Positions 41,864 through 51,092 of a stretch of 64,000 nt of DNA are shown in pieces. The notes beneath the pieces are model-generated. The model searched no databases, was not told where the DNA came from, and saw only the letters and a program-made list of their open reading frames with translations. The position numbers were made by a program, and so were the translations under genes. The DNA is from Bacteroidota bacterium (GTDB lineage: Bacteria; Bacteroidota; Ignavibacteria; Palsa-1295): NCBI GenBank assembly GCA_018266755.1, contig JAFDZW010000006.1, positions 1-64,000 on the forward strand, given 5' to 3'. Numbering within the stretch: the first letter of the stretch is position 1; every line of letters starts with the position of its first letter.

Positions 41864-43705
41864 TTATCGCTCGATCACCACACTTGCGCCGACGGTGTCG
41901 CCGTGCGAACGCAGGCGGACGTAATATACTCCGTTCGGCAGCGTCGATGTTGGCAGTTCGATCTCATTCATGCCGGAAGTCAGTCCCCGTTCGTGCGATG
42001 CCACCACTTCCCCAAGCGCATTGACCACCTCGATCGCGGCCACGCCATCTGCCGCCGAGCGTACCGAAAGCCGAACCGCACCCGACGATGGATTCGGACG
42101 AATGGCATCGATCTGCAGCATCCCATCATGCCGCAAGTATTCCCGGATAAGGCTATCGCCGCAGGCATCCGTGAGATCAATAAACAGCGTGTCATTCTTC
42201 GTCAGCGATGCAACCATGCATTCGCGGAAGGTCGTGTCTTGGTTGAAGTTTATTTCGTCGAGGGCAACGGTTGCGCTACGTTCTGTGGTGACGAGAGTAT
42301 GGAAAAATAGTGTCGCGATCAGCGAATCGGGCGTTGCAGGTGCGGGATCGGTTCTGCCGAGAATGATCTTCACACTCGATTGACCAACCTCGCGCCGAAT
42401 CACATCCCACCCAGCCGATGCGGAATCATGATCGAAGACTAATGCATCGGAATAATTGAGTATGAAGCTGAGTGAATCGACCGGTTCGTAGTATGCAGTA
42501 TGTGTATAATGGATCGGCACGCTGACAGTCTTCCCGGTCGGTACAACGAGCTGCCCCGACCCATCCGTCACGAACTGTAGCCGGTCCGCATTCGCTTTCT
42601 TCGTGCGGTTGTACCACAGGCTCCCGTCGTAATTACCAGCCCAAATTCCATAGTTGGATACGAAGAAGCGTGATTCACCATAGTTCTCCGGACCACAGAT
42701 GGGCATCCATGACCTACCTGAATCTAATGAGTGTAGAAAGCCAGGAAACGGATTTGGAGAAACGCCTTGTACTGTCTGGACAAAGAGTGAGAAATCGTCT
42801 GCGCCTACGGTTCCAACTAAGTTAAATGGTGGGTCGAATGCATAGATAAATTGCCATGTACTGCCCAAGTCAGTCGATCGAAATAGTGTATCCAGGTTAT
42901 CTGAATCGCCCCGACGCGGATAACCTGAAAGCATAAATATGCTCCCACGAAACGATGCCGGTTGAATCGACTCCGTTGTTGTAGACATCATGTTCCAAGT
43001 TACCCCAGCATCACTGCTCGAGTAATTAGGAAAGAAGGTAGGTCCCGCAGTCAATCCGCTGTTTACGATGAACACATCAGCCTCATTTAACACTATGCCG
43101 CCGCTTAAGTCAAATGCAAGCGATGGGATGCCGAATGTATTCCACGAAGCTCCTTCATCCGAAGACACCAGAGCATAATCACCCCACCTCGATAATATTA
43201 ACCGGGCTGATGACGGTATGTAAGTGACTGCATTCGAGGATTGTGACGTGGAGGCGGGTAACAGAGATTTCCAAGTGATGCCACCATCCGTTGTTGAGAA
43301 ACATCCACCACTCCCACCCGATACAGATCCATCTCCAGCACTAAACCAGGCATGATGTTCATCTCTTACTGCAAACTCGGTAATGCTGCAGTTGATGCAG
43401 CCGTTTAGGAAATAGGTTTCAAGCCAGGTCTTGCCACCATCATTGGTTCTCCATACTCCAGCCCATTCCTTCTGTATCCCGTCCCTCATCGAGGTCCCCA
43501 CAAGAATCGTGGGTGGTGAAACGTTGCCGGAATCAACGACTATCACTGTCGAGACTGGAAGTTGGAAGGTGCCGATTTTCCTCCATTGGGCATGCAACGA
43601 CTGAGTGGGTAGCAGGCCCACCAAAAGTTGAAGAACCATGTACCATATTAGCCTTCGCTGAGGCACCCGATCTAACAGTCCGTAATATTGATTGATCCAG
43701 TACAC
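41864..43705 (-). CDS. T9SS protein with BNR/YCF48-like repeats (613 aa)
   Basis: The N-terminal helix Y-M-V-L-Q-L-L-V-G-L-L-P ends in S-L-H-A-Q, a signal peptide; the Met at 43639 is a possible alternative start. About six BNR-type Asp-box repeats follow: T-N-D-G-G-K-T-W, T-T-D-G-G-I-T-W, S-S-D-E-G-A-S-W, S-S-D-A-G-V-T-W, S-T-D-L-G-S-T-W and S-L-D-S-G-R-S-W. They indicate a beta-propeller of the sialidase/YCF48 type, without a sialidase active site that I can see. Next are a cohesin-like domain (G-K-T-V-S-V-P-I ... L-S-F-I-L-N-Y), the motif D-A-C-G-D-S-L-I-R-E-Y-L, R-P-N-P and a type-A sorting domain ending V-V-I-E-R. Confidence 0.84.
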   Translation of the reverse strand: MYWINQYYGLLDRVPQRRLIWYMVLQLLVGLLPTQSLHAQWRKIGTFQLPVSTVIVVDSGNVSPPTILVGTSMRDGIQKEWAGVWRTNDGGKTWLETYFLNGCINCSITEFAVRDEHHAWFSAGDGSVSGGSGGCFSTTDGGITWKSLLPASTSQSSNAVTYIPSSARLILSRWGDYALVSSDEGASWNTFGIPSLAFDLSGGIVLNEADVFIVNSGLTAGPTFFPNYSSSDAGVTWNMMSTTTESIQPASFRGSIFMLSGYPRRGDSDNLDTLFRSTDLGSTWQFIYAFDPPFNLVGTVGADDFSLFVQTVQGVSPNPFPGFLHSLDSGRSWMPICGPENYGESRFFVSNYGIWAGNYDGSLWYNRTKKANADRLQFVTDGSGQLVVPTGKTVSVPIHYTHTAYYEPVDSLSFILNYSDALVFDHDSASAGWDVIRREVGQSSVKIILGRTDPAPATPDSLIATLFFHTLVTTERSATVALDEINFNQDTTFRECMVASLTKNDTLFIDLTDACGDSLIREYLRHDGMLQIDAIRPNPSSGAVRLSVRSAADGVAAIEVVNALGEVVASHERGLTSGMNEIELPTSTLPNGVYYVRLRSHGDTVGASVVIER

Positions 43706-44115
43706 TTGTACTGAGGTAGATATACTCTATTCTTCCGCAGACGTTAACATGACACTTATTTACAACCTGTCAGAAAATAACGCTACGGCAAAACAACGGT
43801 AACCGCACAGTGGCAAATTATCCTTTGTTTCCATCTGACCATGATAACAAACGTTGTACACGATATTGGTTGCTTGTGCACTACATCGCCACTCAGCTAA
43901 GATACGAATGAAACATATACCGAAGACGTGACAGCCATAAAGACCGGCACGAGGCACATTGTTGCGCTGTCTATCTTTATATCTTATGTTGAACTCCACC
44001 ACAACACGCAAACGGGCGGCATTGCTGCCGCCCGTGACTTCATGGAGTGAATACATTCACCACCGGAGGATGGCTCCCACCGAACGCGAAGCGCTGGGGA
44101 GAGATGCAAGTAGGA
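43706..44115. other. 410-bp intergenic region
   Basis: No gene is supported. It should hold the promoter of the BNR-repeat gene on its left and the terminator of the M36-like protease gene on its right (44012-44035). A 98-codon minus-strand frame at 43760-44056 crosses the terminator and is rejected. Confidence 0.55.
44012..44035 (-). terminator. Hairpin with 10-bp GC-rich stem and TTGC loop
   Basis: ACGGGCGGCA pairs perfectly with TGCCGCCCGT around a 4-nt loop. It is 80 nt past the stop of the protease gene at 44116. The following minus-strand bases (TTGCGTGTTG) are only moderately T-rich. Confidence 0.6.
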
Positions 44116-47097
44116 CTACCGAACAATAACTTTCACCGGTCGATCAAATCCAGACACAATCAATTGATAGACTCCGGGTTCGGCAGCGCCTGGAATTACA
44201 AAAGAGCATCCTCCTGGGCGTGAACGCAGTGACACCGAAATGGAAGTACCCAGGATGTCAACAAGTGTTGCGGTTTGCGCATGTATTTGCTGGCCCGATA
44301 GGGTCACCTCCGCACCATGATCAACCGGATTAGGCCAAACGTGAATGTCATTCTGAACAGACGCCTCATTGACACCCAGCGGAGCAACATCAAGGATCTC
44401 AATATCGTCAATTCCGGCTTCGGAAATTGTGCCTGGTGGCGGATTCATCTGAGGGTATTGCGAGGGTGCGACATAGTCACTGACAGCGAAGCGTAATGTG
44501 AACGATGAGTTGAGCGTGCTCGTCACATCCTTGACTCGGAATGCATAGGGTTTCCATCCATTGGATGAAAGACTGGTTGTTTGGAGCGTCTTATACGAAG
44601 ATCCATTCGTCGAAAATGAAGATTTGAATACCGGAGCCCCACCGTTGGTCCCCTTGTCGTTGCTAAAATAGAACCAGAATCGAACAACAGGATCGGACAT
44701 CCCGGCGAGGTCAAGCTTGTATGTTGTGGCAGTCGTTGCACCACCTGAGACCGGGCTACTCGTCAGGACGCAATTTGATCCGTCGACCGAATGGTCATCG
44801 TAGACATCCACTGAGCCGTCAGGTGTGCCGAACGTCCAGAGTCCGTTTGTCGCGGCATCGGAAGAAAGTCCAAACGTCCAGCCCTTGTCCGTCTCGCAAT
44901 TGTCGACGAATTTCGAATCGTAACTCACGACAAACTCGAACGGCTGTGTCGTGTACATCGGGAATGTCGCTCTCCCTGCATCGACATAATTGGTAGACGC
45001 AGAGACATAATATCGAACCAGAGAATGCTGGGGCAGCCTTGGGATGCTACCTGTAAATGTACCATTGCCTGCTGCTGCCAACGCAACGGAGGAATACGTC
45101 TTCGCATCGGTCGAGTAGTACAACTTCACCGAGTCTGAATTGAGCGTTCCTACCGGTCCTTCAAACGAAGCCCTGACGGTAACAGGGTAAAACCAATCAT
45201 CGGCCTTTCCATCTGCGATCGGGTCGACCTCAATGTTGCCATAATTCTGGATACCGAGATTATGGAGCTGAAATGCCTTGAGCAACTCCGCCGCATGTGG
45301 TGTCCCATCATTGAGATTGTTGTTGTCGTCATCGACGAGAAACATCGCCGTCAACACCTCGAGAAATACATCCCGAATTGATGCGGGGTCGTTAAAACCG
45401 GTTCCGTCCGGTGTATGATAGCCACAAAGATTGAATTCACGCTCGGCGATATCGTGACCTACAAGTTTACGATAATCCCAAATTGCGCCCGCAATGATTG
45501 TGCCTGTCATGTGCGCATCGGGCGAGATATCTTTTGGCCATTGCTTCTTGTTGTCGCTCGTTCTAAGTGTAGAATTCTTCCCGGTAAAGCCTTTGCCGAT
45601 CACGGGGTCGTCTCGCAGGAAATTACTCGAGAGATCCGCAAAGCCCTCGTTGAGGGAGAGATCAGTCATATACTGGGCGCCGGCAACCAAATATCGGGCG
45701 TGATTAACCCGGTGGCCGAATTCGTGGGCGACAACATCTGCAATTTGTGCGGTATTCACACATCCCGATCCTGCAGCAAAAAAGTTGAGTGAAACCGACG
45801 TTGGATCATAAAATGCATTGCAGGTATTGCTCTCGTTCACTTTAACCAGTAAGCGTTGCTTGAGACGCTGGACTATCCCTGTATCAACCGATGCCACATG
45901 CGCGCGTGCCTCACCAACGGCGTATGCTGCATCTCGCTCTGCAGGATCCGCATTCGAATCGTCCCAACGAATATCACACGACCCGGAGGCGAACGTAGAG
46001 TTGATGATACCGTTGGGCTTACCATCCTGTCTCGACACCGAATAGTATGGACCGCTTAGTGTGCTCACCACTTTCACAGGGTATGTTGCGTCCGTAGACC
46101 AATATCCGAGTGAATCGGTAGTCAGTGATTTGTTATTCACCGTGACAGTAACGTATCCGAGACCGACAATTGTTAACGTATCCGTCGGTGTATGAAGATG
46201 GACGGCCGCCGTCACACGGCCTTGAACCGTTTCAGTCGATTGCTGGATTGCTACACCAGTGCTATCCGAGCTCTGCTCCTCCGCGAGACCGCGATTGGAG
46301 TTAGCCCTGTTGATGTCCGGAGCAATCTCGCCTGGATCCGAAGTGTAATTACACTCGACCATATCTCGCTTCTCGAGTAAGTCTGCTGTCCTCGCGTCAA
46401 TCGTATATCGCAACTGGTGGAAGCCGTCACTGATAATCGTTTCGTAGGCAAGACGGAGGTCCGTTGGGGTCGGGAGATTGACATAAACGAGTGTCGGTTC
46501 CTGTGTGATCGTATATGGCTTGGGCCGACCACCGGAGTAATCGGTCTCTGCAACATCGAAGGCTTGCTCAGGGGTAATCGTCTCCCCTCCCAGGACGGGG
46601 CTTGCAGACGGGATAGACGACCGCAGAACCATCACCGAACCATTGAGTGCCCCAATATGAACATGTACATGACGGTCGCGTAATGGAATGCCACCGTAAG
46701 TGACGTCAAACAGTACATGCCATGAATTCCCGACGAGAACCGTCCCTTTGGTAATAAGTATCGCTTCTGTTGGAAGCAACAGCGCATTCGTTGCAATGCT
46801 CCTCACGTACCGTTCGGCTGCGGTCGAAACTTGCTGCTCATCTTGGCGTGCATCCTCGTCGAGCAACGGCGTTGATTTGGTTGGATCGGCAATAATCAAT
46901 CGAGGACTCCCATCGTCGGCACAGGATACCAGTCGTAATACCCCACCCGAGGTGGTTGAGATTCGTTCGGCGGTTCGATTGTAGACAGCTCGTTCGGGTG
47001 TTGGTTCGGATCGCTTCGGCACTTGCGATCTAGACTGTCCAGCACACATAAGAAGCAATAGCGCAACAAGAAGCCAAGAACGACGAAATACGAGCAT
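44116..47097 (-). CDS. T9SS-exported M36/fungalysin-like metalloprotease (993 aa)
   Basis: Signal peptide 1-25 (ending S-R-S-Q). An FTP-like propeptide region (about 90-250) contains G-N-S-W-H-V-L-F-D-V-T-Y-G-G-I-P-L-R-D. An inserted carboxypeptidase-regulatory-like beta domain (V-Q-G-R-V-T-A-A-V-H ... S-L-G-Y-W-S-T) comes next, then the catalytic region with zinc motif H-E-F-G-H (458-462) and third ligand E484 in N-E-G-F-A-D. A downstream H-M-T-G-T-I-I-A-G-A-I-W-D-Y segment fits the M36/gluzincin fold. A jelly-roll-like region and a type-A sorting domain ending V-K-V-I-V-R close the protein. Secreted proteolysis is the likely role; the propeptide should be removed on activation. Confidence 0.87.
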   Translation of the reverse strand: MLVFRRSWLLVALLLLMCAGQSRSQVPKRSEPTPERAVYNRTAERISTTSGGVLRLVSCADDGSPRLIIADPTKSTPLLDEDARQDEQQVSTAAERYVRSIATNALLLPTEAILITKGTVLVGNSWHVLFDVTYGGIPLRDRHVHVHIGALNGSVMVLRSSIPSASPVLGGETITPEQAFDVAETDYSGGRPKPYTITQEPTLVYVNLPTPTDLRLAYETIISDGFHQLRYTIDARTADLLEKRDMVECNYTSDPGEIAPDINRANSNRGLAEEQSSDSTGVAIQQSTETVQGRVTAAVHLHTPTDTLTIVGLGYVTVTVNNKSLTTDSLGYWSTDATYPVKVVSTLSGPYYSVSRQDGKPNGIINSTFASGSCDIRWDDSNADPAERDAAYAVGEARAHVASVDTGIVQRLKQRLLVKVNESNTCNAFYDPTSVSLNFFAAGSGCVNTAQIADVVAHEFGHRVNHARYLVAGAQYMTDLSLNEGFADLSSNFLRDDPVIGKGFTGKNSTLRTSDNKKQWPKDISPDAHMTGTIIAGAIWDYRKLVGHDIAEREFNLCGYHTPDGTGFNDPASIRDVFLEVLTAMFLVDDDNNNLNDGTPHAAELLKAFQLHNLGIQNYGNIEVDPIADGKADDWFYPVTVRASFEGPVGTLNSDSVKLYYSTDAKTYSSVALAAAGNGTFTGSIPRLPQHSLVRYYVSASTNYVDAGRATFPMYTTQPFEFVVSYDSKFVDNCETDKGWTFGLSSDAATNGLWTFGTPDGSVDVYDDHSVDGSNCVLTSSPVSGGATTATTYKLDLAGMSDPVVRFWFYFSNDKGTNGGAPVFKSSFSTNGSSYKTLQTTSLSSNGWKPYAFRVKDVTSTLNSSFTLRFAVSDYVAPSQYPQMNPPPGTISEAGIDDIEILDVAPLGVNEASVQNDIHVWPNPVDHGAEVTLSGQQIHAQTATLVDILGTSISVSLRSRPGGCSFVIPGAAEPGVYQLIVSGFDRPVKVIVR

Positions 47098-47198
47098 AGT
47101 TGTTTATTATTAAATAGTTCGCCATAATGAAAGACACTGTAGAAGGCAAAATGTTTTACTGAAAGGGACATTATGAGTAAGTTCTCATCCGCATAAAA

Positions 47199-47226
47199 AA
47201 AGAGACGGTTGTAACGCCGTCTCTTT
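47199..47226 (-). terminator. Strong intrinsic terminator of the M16 protease operon
   Basis: AAAGAGACGG (47199-47208) pairs with CCGTCTCTTT (47217-47226), loop of 8 nt, followed on the minus strand by a run of seven T. It is 34 bp past the stop at 47261. Confidence 0.9.
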
Positions 47227-47260
47227 CCGTCAACTCAGTAATTCGTAGGGGCAACCGGTG

Positions 47261-49363
47261 TTATTTCTTCATAAACATTTTATCGTCCACCGTGACGTTG
47301 TGCGTGATCGAGGTGAGCTCGACCGTCTGGTCGCCGCCGCCGTGGATGGCGATCTTGAATGCGTACGGGATGCCATCGACCGGACGGAAATCGCTGAAGT
47401 CCTGCGTCGAGACGTTGTCGCCTTCGATCTGTTCGAGACGCGTGCGGTAGCCCGTCTTGACGTCGATGTACCATTTCTCGTGGTACTTGCCCGGCTTCTG
47501 CACGTCGAGTACGTACGCATCGCCGGCCGGCACTGCCTGAATGCCGAGCACTTTGAGTTCGTAGCCCGGGTCCTTCAGATGAAGCTCTTCGTTAAACACC
47601 GCACCGCCGAGTTCGGAGTGCGCCGTTTCCGGATCGACCTCGCCACCCTGCCCCGGAGCGTAGCCATAGACATGCTCGCCGTCGACGCGGGTCTCGATGA
47701 CGATCGGCGCGCCGAAGTCGATCTTCTTCCACACGCGCTTCGGTGCGGCATCGATCTCCTCGAACTTCGCTTTGCGCGTCATGCCGCCGATGTCGGCGCT
47801 GAGCGTGCCTTCGATCTTGCGATTCTTCAGCGCAGCATACGCCGGCTTGTTGAGACCCTGATACAGTTTCTCGAGCACTTCATCGACCGTGACGTTCGTC
47901 GAGTGCATCTTCACTTCGACGTTCTTCTTCGGCTTGAGGTCGAGATCATACACATCGACCTTCCCGAAACGCTGCAACTTCGGCAGCACCTGCGATGCAT
48001 CGCCGACGACGATGATGCTGAGGTCTTCCGGCGGATAGACCTTCTTTGCAACATCCATCAACTCCGCCGACGTGAACTTCGAGATGCGCTCGGGGTAGGT
48101 CGAATAGTAATCTTTCGGCAGATTGTATTCGAGCGTCGAGAGCACGAGGCCTGCGGTGTTCTGCGGCTCTGCGAGATCCATCATGAACTTACCGGCGATG
48201 AGTCCCTTCGCAAAATTGAGTTCGGACTCGCTGATCGGCTCGGTCGAAAGGCGCTTGTACTCCATGAGCATTTGGTCGAGAGCGGAATCCGTCACCGAGT
48301 TGCGAACTTCGGCAACGGCAACCATCACACCCGGATCGATCGAGCGTGTGAGCGAACCACCCGGCGTGTAGGTGTAGCCATGCTTCTCGCGGATGTTCTG
48401 GAAGAGGCGGTTCTGGAAACCGATCACGCCATTGCCGGCGAAGATCGACATCACCAAGCTCGCCCGGTCGTAGTCCGGGTTGGAGCTTGCAAGGCCGAGG
48501 TGCTGCAGACGAACGGTCGACTGGGCCGAGCCCGGACGATCGACGAGGCTGATCGTGGTGCCCTTTGTCGGCTGCACGATCGGGAACGACGGCGGGAAAT
48601 ACGTGCCTTTGTTCCAATCGCCGAACTGCTTTTCGAGCACCGGCTTGATTTCTTTCTCAGTAATATCGCCGACGACAGCGATGATCGCGTTCGATCCGCA
48701 GAAATGCATCTGGTGCCACTGCTTGATCGCATCGACGGTAAGTGCTTTCACCGTGGAATCAGTCTGGAACATGCCGTACGGATGCAAACCGTAGGTGAGC
48801 AAGCGGCCCATCTTGCGGCCAAGTTCCACGGGGCTCTGGCGCGACGCCTTCAGGCCCGAGAGCGTCTCGGACTTGTACTTCTCGAGTTCGTCCGCCGGGA
48901 ACGTCGGGTTCTTAATGACGTCGGCGTAGATCGAGAGCACGTTGTCCATATCGCGCTTCATACAGCCGATCGAGACGTTGATGTCATCGACCGACGATCC
49001 GGCGCCGAGTGACGCGCCGTAGAAGTCGAGCTTCTTGGCGATCTCGTCAGCCGACATCTTCTTCGTGCCCTTTTCGAGCAATGCCGACACCGCTGCGGCT
49101 GCGCCGTTATTCGCGCCGTCCTGCGCGTTGCCGCTGAGGATGAGCGTGCGGAAGTAGACGAGCGGCTGCTTATGATCTTCGACGATCACAACGCGAAGAC
49201 CGTTCTTGAGCGTGAACTCCTTGAACGGCGGCACGGCTGATTTCGGGAGCGGTCCCGGAGCCGGCTTCTGCGAGCGATCGACCTGCGCATACGAAAGAGT
49301 CGCGCCAAGCATGAGCACTGCGGCGACGAACGTGGTGATTGTTTTCATATTCTTGAAAGTCAT
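47261..49363 (-). CDS. M16 peptidase-like inactive subunit with C-terminal LolA-like extension (700 aa)
   Basis: The signal peptide ends L-S-Y-A-Q (Met6 at 49348 is an alternative start). Two M16 half-domains follow, but the catalytic HxxEH is missing: the corresponding stretch reads G-N-A-Q-D-G-A-N-N-G-A-A-A-A-V-S-A-L-L-E-K-G-T. This is typical of the non-catalytic partner in two-subunit M16B proteases. The last 200 residues (from about 500) form a separate beta-rich domain with Y-I-D-V-K-T-G-Y-R-T-R and D-G-I-P-Y-A-F-K, resembling LolA-like lipid-binding folds. It lies 20 nt downstream of the catalytic subunit gene in one operon. Confidence 0.88.
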   Translation of the reverse strand: MTFKNMKTITTFVAAVLMLGATLSYAQVDRSQKPAPGPLPKSAVPPFKEFTLKNGLRVVIVEDHKQPLVYFRTLILSGNAQDGANNGAAAAVSALLEKGTKKMSADEIAKKLDFYGASLGAGSSVDDINVSIGCMKRDMDNVLSIYADVIKNPTFPADELEKYKSETLSGLKASRQSPVELGRKMGRLLTYGLHPYGMFQTDSTVKALTVDAIKQWHQMHFCGSNAIIAVVGDITEKEIKPVLEKQFGDWNKGTYFPPSFPIVQPTKGTTISLVDRPGSAQSTVRLQHLGLASSNPDYDRASLVMSIFAGNGVIGFQNRLFQNIREKHGYTYTPGGSLTRSIDPGVMVAVAEVRNSVTDSALDQMLMEYKRLSTEPISESELNFAKGLIAGKFMMDLAEPQNTAGLVLSTLEYNLPKDYYSTYPERISKFTSAELMDVAKKVYPPEDLSIIVVGDASQVLPKLQRFGKVDVYDLDLKPKKNVEVKMHSTNVTVDEVLEKLYQGLNKPAYAALKNRKIEGTLSADIGGMTRKAKFEEIDAAPKRVWKKIDFGAPIVIETRVDGEHVYGYAPGQGGEVDPETAHSELGGAVFNEELHLKDPGYELKVLGIQAVPAGDAYVLDVQKPGKYHEKWYIDVKTGYRTRLEQIEGDNVSTQDFSDFRPVDGIPYAFKIAIHGGGDQTVELTSITHNVTVDDKMFMKK

Positions 49364-49383
49364 GGTCTGGAGTCTGCTGCAGA

Positions 49384-50724
49384 TTATTGGTTCGACGGAA
49401 CAGTGTAGGTAATGACCGAGCGTCCTTGCGTGGTCAAATACTTCTTCGCGACGCGCTGGATATCGGCTTTCGAGACCGCCATGTAGCGATCGATCTCCGA
49501 ATTGAAGCGCTTGGTGTCGTGGAAGAGTGTGTACTGGTGCGACAACCCGAAGGCGATGCTGCCGAGGCTCGATGCCTGCTGGACGATATCCTTCGTCGTC
49601 TGGTTACGTACCTTCTGGAATTCTTCGTCGGAGATGCCGCTGTTCTGGATCTTTGCGACTTCCTCGTCAAGCTCTTTGCGAATCTTCGAAAGTTCGACGC
49701 CCTGCTTCGCGACGGCAAGCACACCAAAGACGCCATCCTTCTCGAGCGTCATGGCGATCGGGCTGACTTCGACGACCAACTGGTCCTGGTCCTTCAAGCG
49801 CTTGACCATACGCGAGCTGTTACCCTGCATGAGCACGGCGGCAAGCATATCGAGCGCGTACGCATCCTTCTGTCCTTCTGCGCAGGTCTTCCAACCGTAC
49901 GCAACGGCCGGCAGCGGCGTGATCTTTTCGCTCACTTCTTCGCTGCGCTCCGCCGTCTGCGGTGCTTCTTCGGTGAACGTGCGGACGATGTCGGCGCCCT
50001 TCGGGATGTCGCCGAAATAATCCTTCGCTGCCTTTACTGCTTCGTCATGCTTGAAGTCACCCGCGATCACGAGCGTGGCATTGTTCGGCACATAATAGGT
50101 GTGATAGAAATCCTGAAACTCCTTGATCGTGGCCTGGTCGATATACTGCGCGGCGCCGATTGGCGTCCAGCTATACTGCGACGTCTTGAAGACCGACGAC
50201 ATCAGGTGCAAGAAGAACGAGCCGTACGGTTGGTTCTCATAGCGGTTGCGGCGCTCTTCTTTGACGACTTTTCGCTGGGTTTCGACACCGACAGAATCCA
50301 CGTGGAGCCAGTGCATCCGCTCCGACTCCTGCCAGAGTGCCTGGCGCAGGTAGTTCGACGGGACGTCGTCATTATAGAAGGTGCGATCGAACGAGGTATG
50401 GGCGTTGAGTTCGCCGCCGACCGACTCGATCAGCTTGGCATACTCGCCGCGGTGAATGTGGTCGGTCGCCTCGAACATCAAATGCTCGAAGAAGTGCGCG
50501 AAGCCCGTGCGATCCGGACGCTCGTTATGCGAACCGACATGATAATAGACGCGGACCGCCACTCGCGGCGCGCTATGATCTTCATAGAGAATGACATGCA
50601 GGCCGTTCGGCATGTCGTATTCCTCAAACTTTACCGGATGGAACAGCTCCTTGGTCGACCCCTGCGCCCACAACGACGACGCCAGGCCCGTAACCAGAGC
50701 AATAGATAGGATTAGCTTCTTCAT
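49384..50724 (-). CDS. M16 family zinc protease, catalytic subunit
   Basis: 446 residues. The signal peptide ends S-L-W-A-Q-G. The inverted zinc motif is intact: H77-F-F-E80-H81 followed by L-M-F-E, and the third ligand lies in V-V-K-E-E-R-R-N-R (E156 or E157). S-I-A-F-G-L-S-H near residue 390 and the C-terminal V-A-K-K-Y-L-T complete the two M16 halves. It should act in the periplasm on peptides or unfolded proteins, in complex with the inactive subunit encoded next. Confidence 0.94.
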   Translation of the reverse strand: MKKLILSIALVTGLASSLWAQGSTKELFHPVKFEEYDMPNGLHVILYEDHSAPRVAVRVYYHVGSHNERPDRTGFAHFFEHLMFEATDHIHRGEYAKLIESVGGELNAHTSFDRTFYNDDVPSNYLRQALWQESERMHWLHVDSVGVETQRKVVKEERRNRYENQPYGSFFLHLMSSVFKTSQYSWTPIGAAQYIDQATIKEFQDFYHTYYVPNNATLVIAGDFKHDEAVKAAKDYFGDIPKGADIVRTFTEEAPQTAERSEEVSEKITPLPAVAYGWKTCAEGQKDAYALDMLAAVLMQGNSSRMVKRLKDQDQLVVEVSPIAMTLEKDGVFGVLAVAKQGVELSKIRKELDEEVAKIQNSGISDEEFQKVRNQTTKDIVQQASSLGSIAFGLSHQYTLFHDTKRFNSEIDRYMAVSKADIQRVAKKYLTTQGRSVITYTVPSNQ

Positions 50725-51092
50725 ACTCGAGAGATTGGTAAGAATTCGATACGAATTGGTTTGTAACGCCGTCGCGGTAGGAAGGTTTCACCTCCGCCGG
50801 CCGGGTAGTGACTCAGGTTTGGCTCAATTGGTATACAGTCATTCTGAGCGAAGCGAAGAATCCCTCCGGCGGAGCCTCACTGCGTTTCATCAAGGGATTC
50901 TTCGCATTGCTCAGAATGACTTCTTCTAAGAGTGTTACCCTGCCCCACTCCACCTGCCGCTACAATGTCCGCGTTTGGCTGGGGCAACTTCATCCTGTGA
51001 TCGGTGTTTCACTGATAACTCACGGCAACGACTCATGTTCGCATGGGTACGTAGGTGTGCGTATCTTTAGATATCGCAGAATAGTCATCATC
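50725..51092. other. 368-bp intergenic region
   Basis: Divergent spacer between the M16 operon and the propeller-like T9SS gene, so both promoters should lie here. It contains one copy of the dispersed palindromic element (50838-50920). No gene is seen; the frame starting at 50808 is an upstream extension across the repeat. Confidence 0.6.
50838..50920. mobile_element. 83-bp MITE-like element, short version
   Basis: The ends (GTCATTCTGAGCGAAGCGAA at the left, its complement with a few mismatches at the right) match the 147-bp element at 35019-35165. The interior is much shorter (about 28 bp). Confidence 0.65.

Noticed and set aside
40948-42024. 358-codon plus-strand open frame
   Set aside because: Antisense to the M48 protease gene and its spacer; composition is typical of a shadow frame.
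43760-44056. 98-codon minus-strand frame
   Set aside because: It reads through the terminator hairpin at 44012-44035 and shows no protein-like composition.
47258-49012. 584-codon plus-strand open frame
   Set aside because: It is antisense to the M16-like subunit gene, which has a clear protein family and signal peptide. The translated product is Arg/His/Asp-rich and low in normal motifs, typical of a shadow frame in GC-rich DNA.
49387-50709. 440-codon plus-strand open frame
   Set aside because: Antisense to the catalytic M16 protease gene with intact HxxEH; no recognisable domain.
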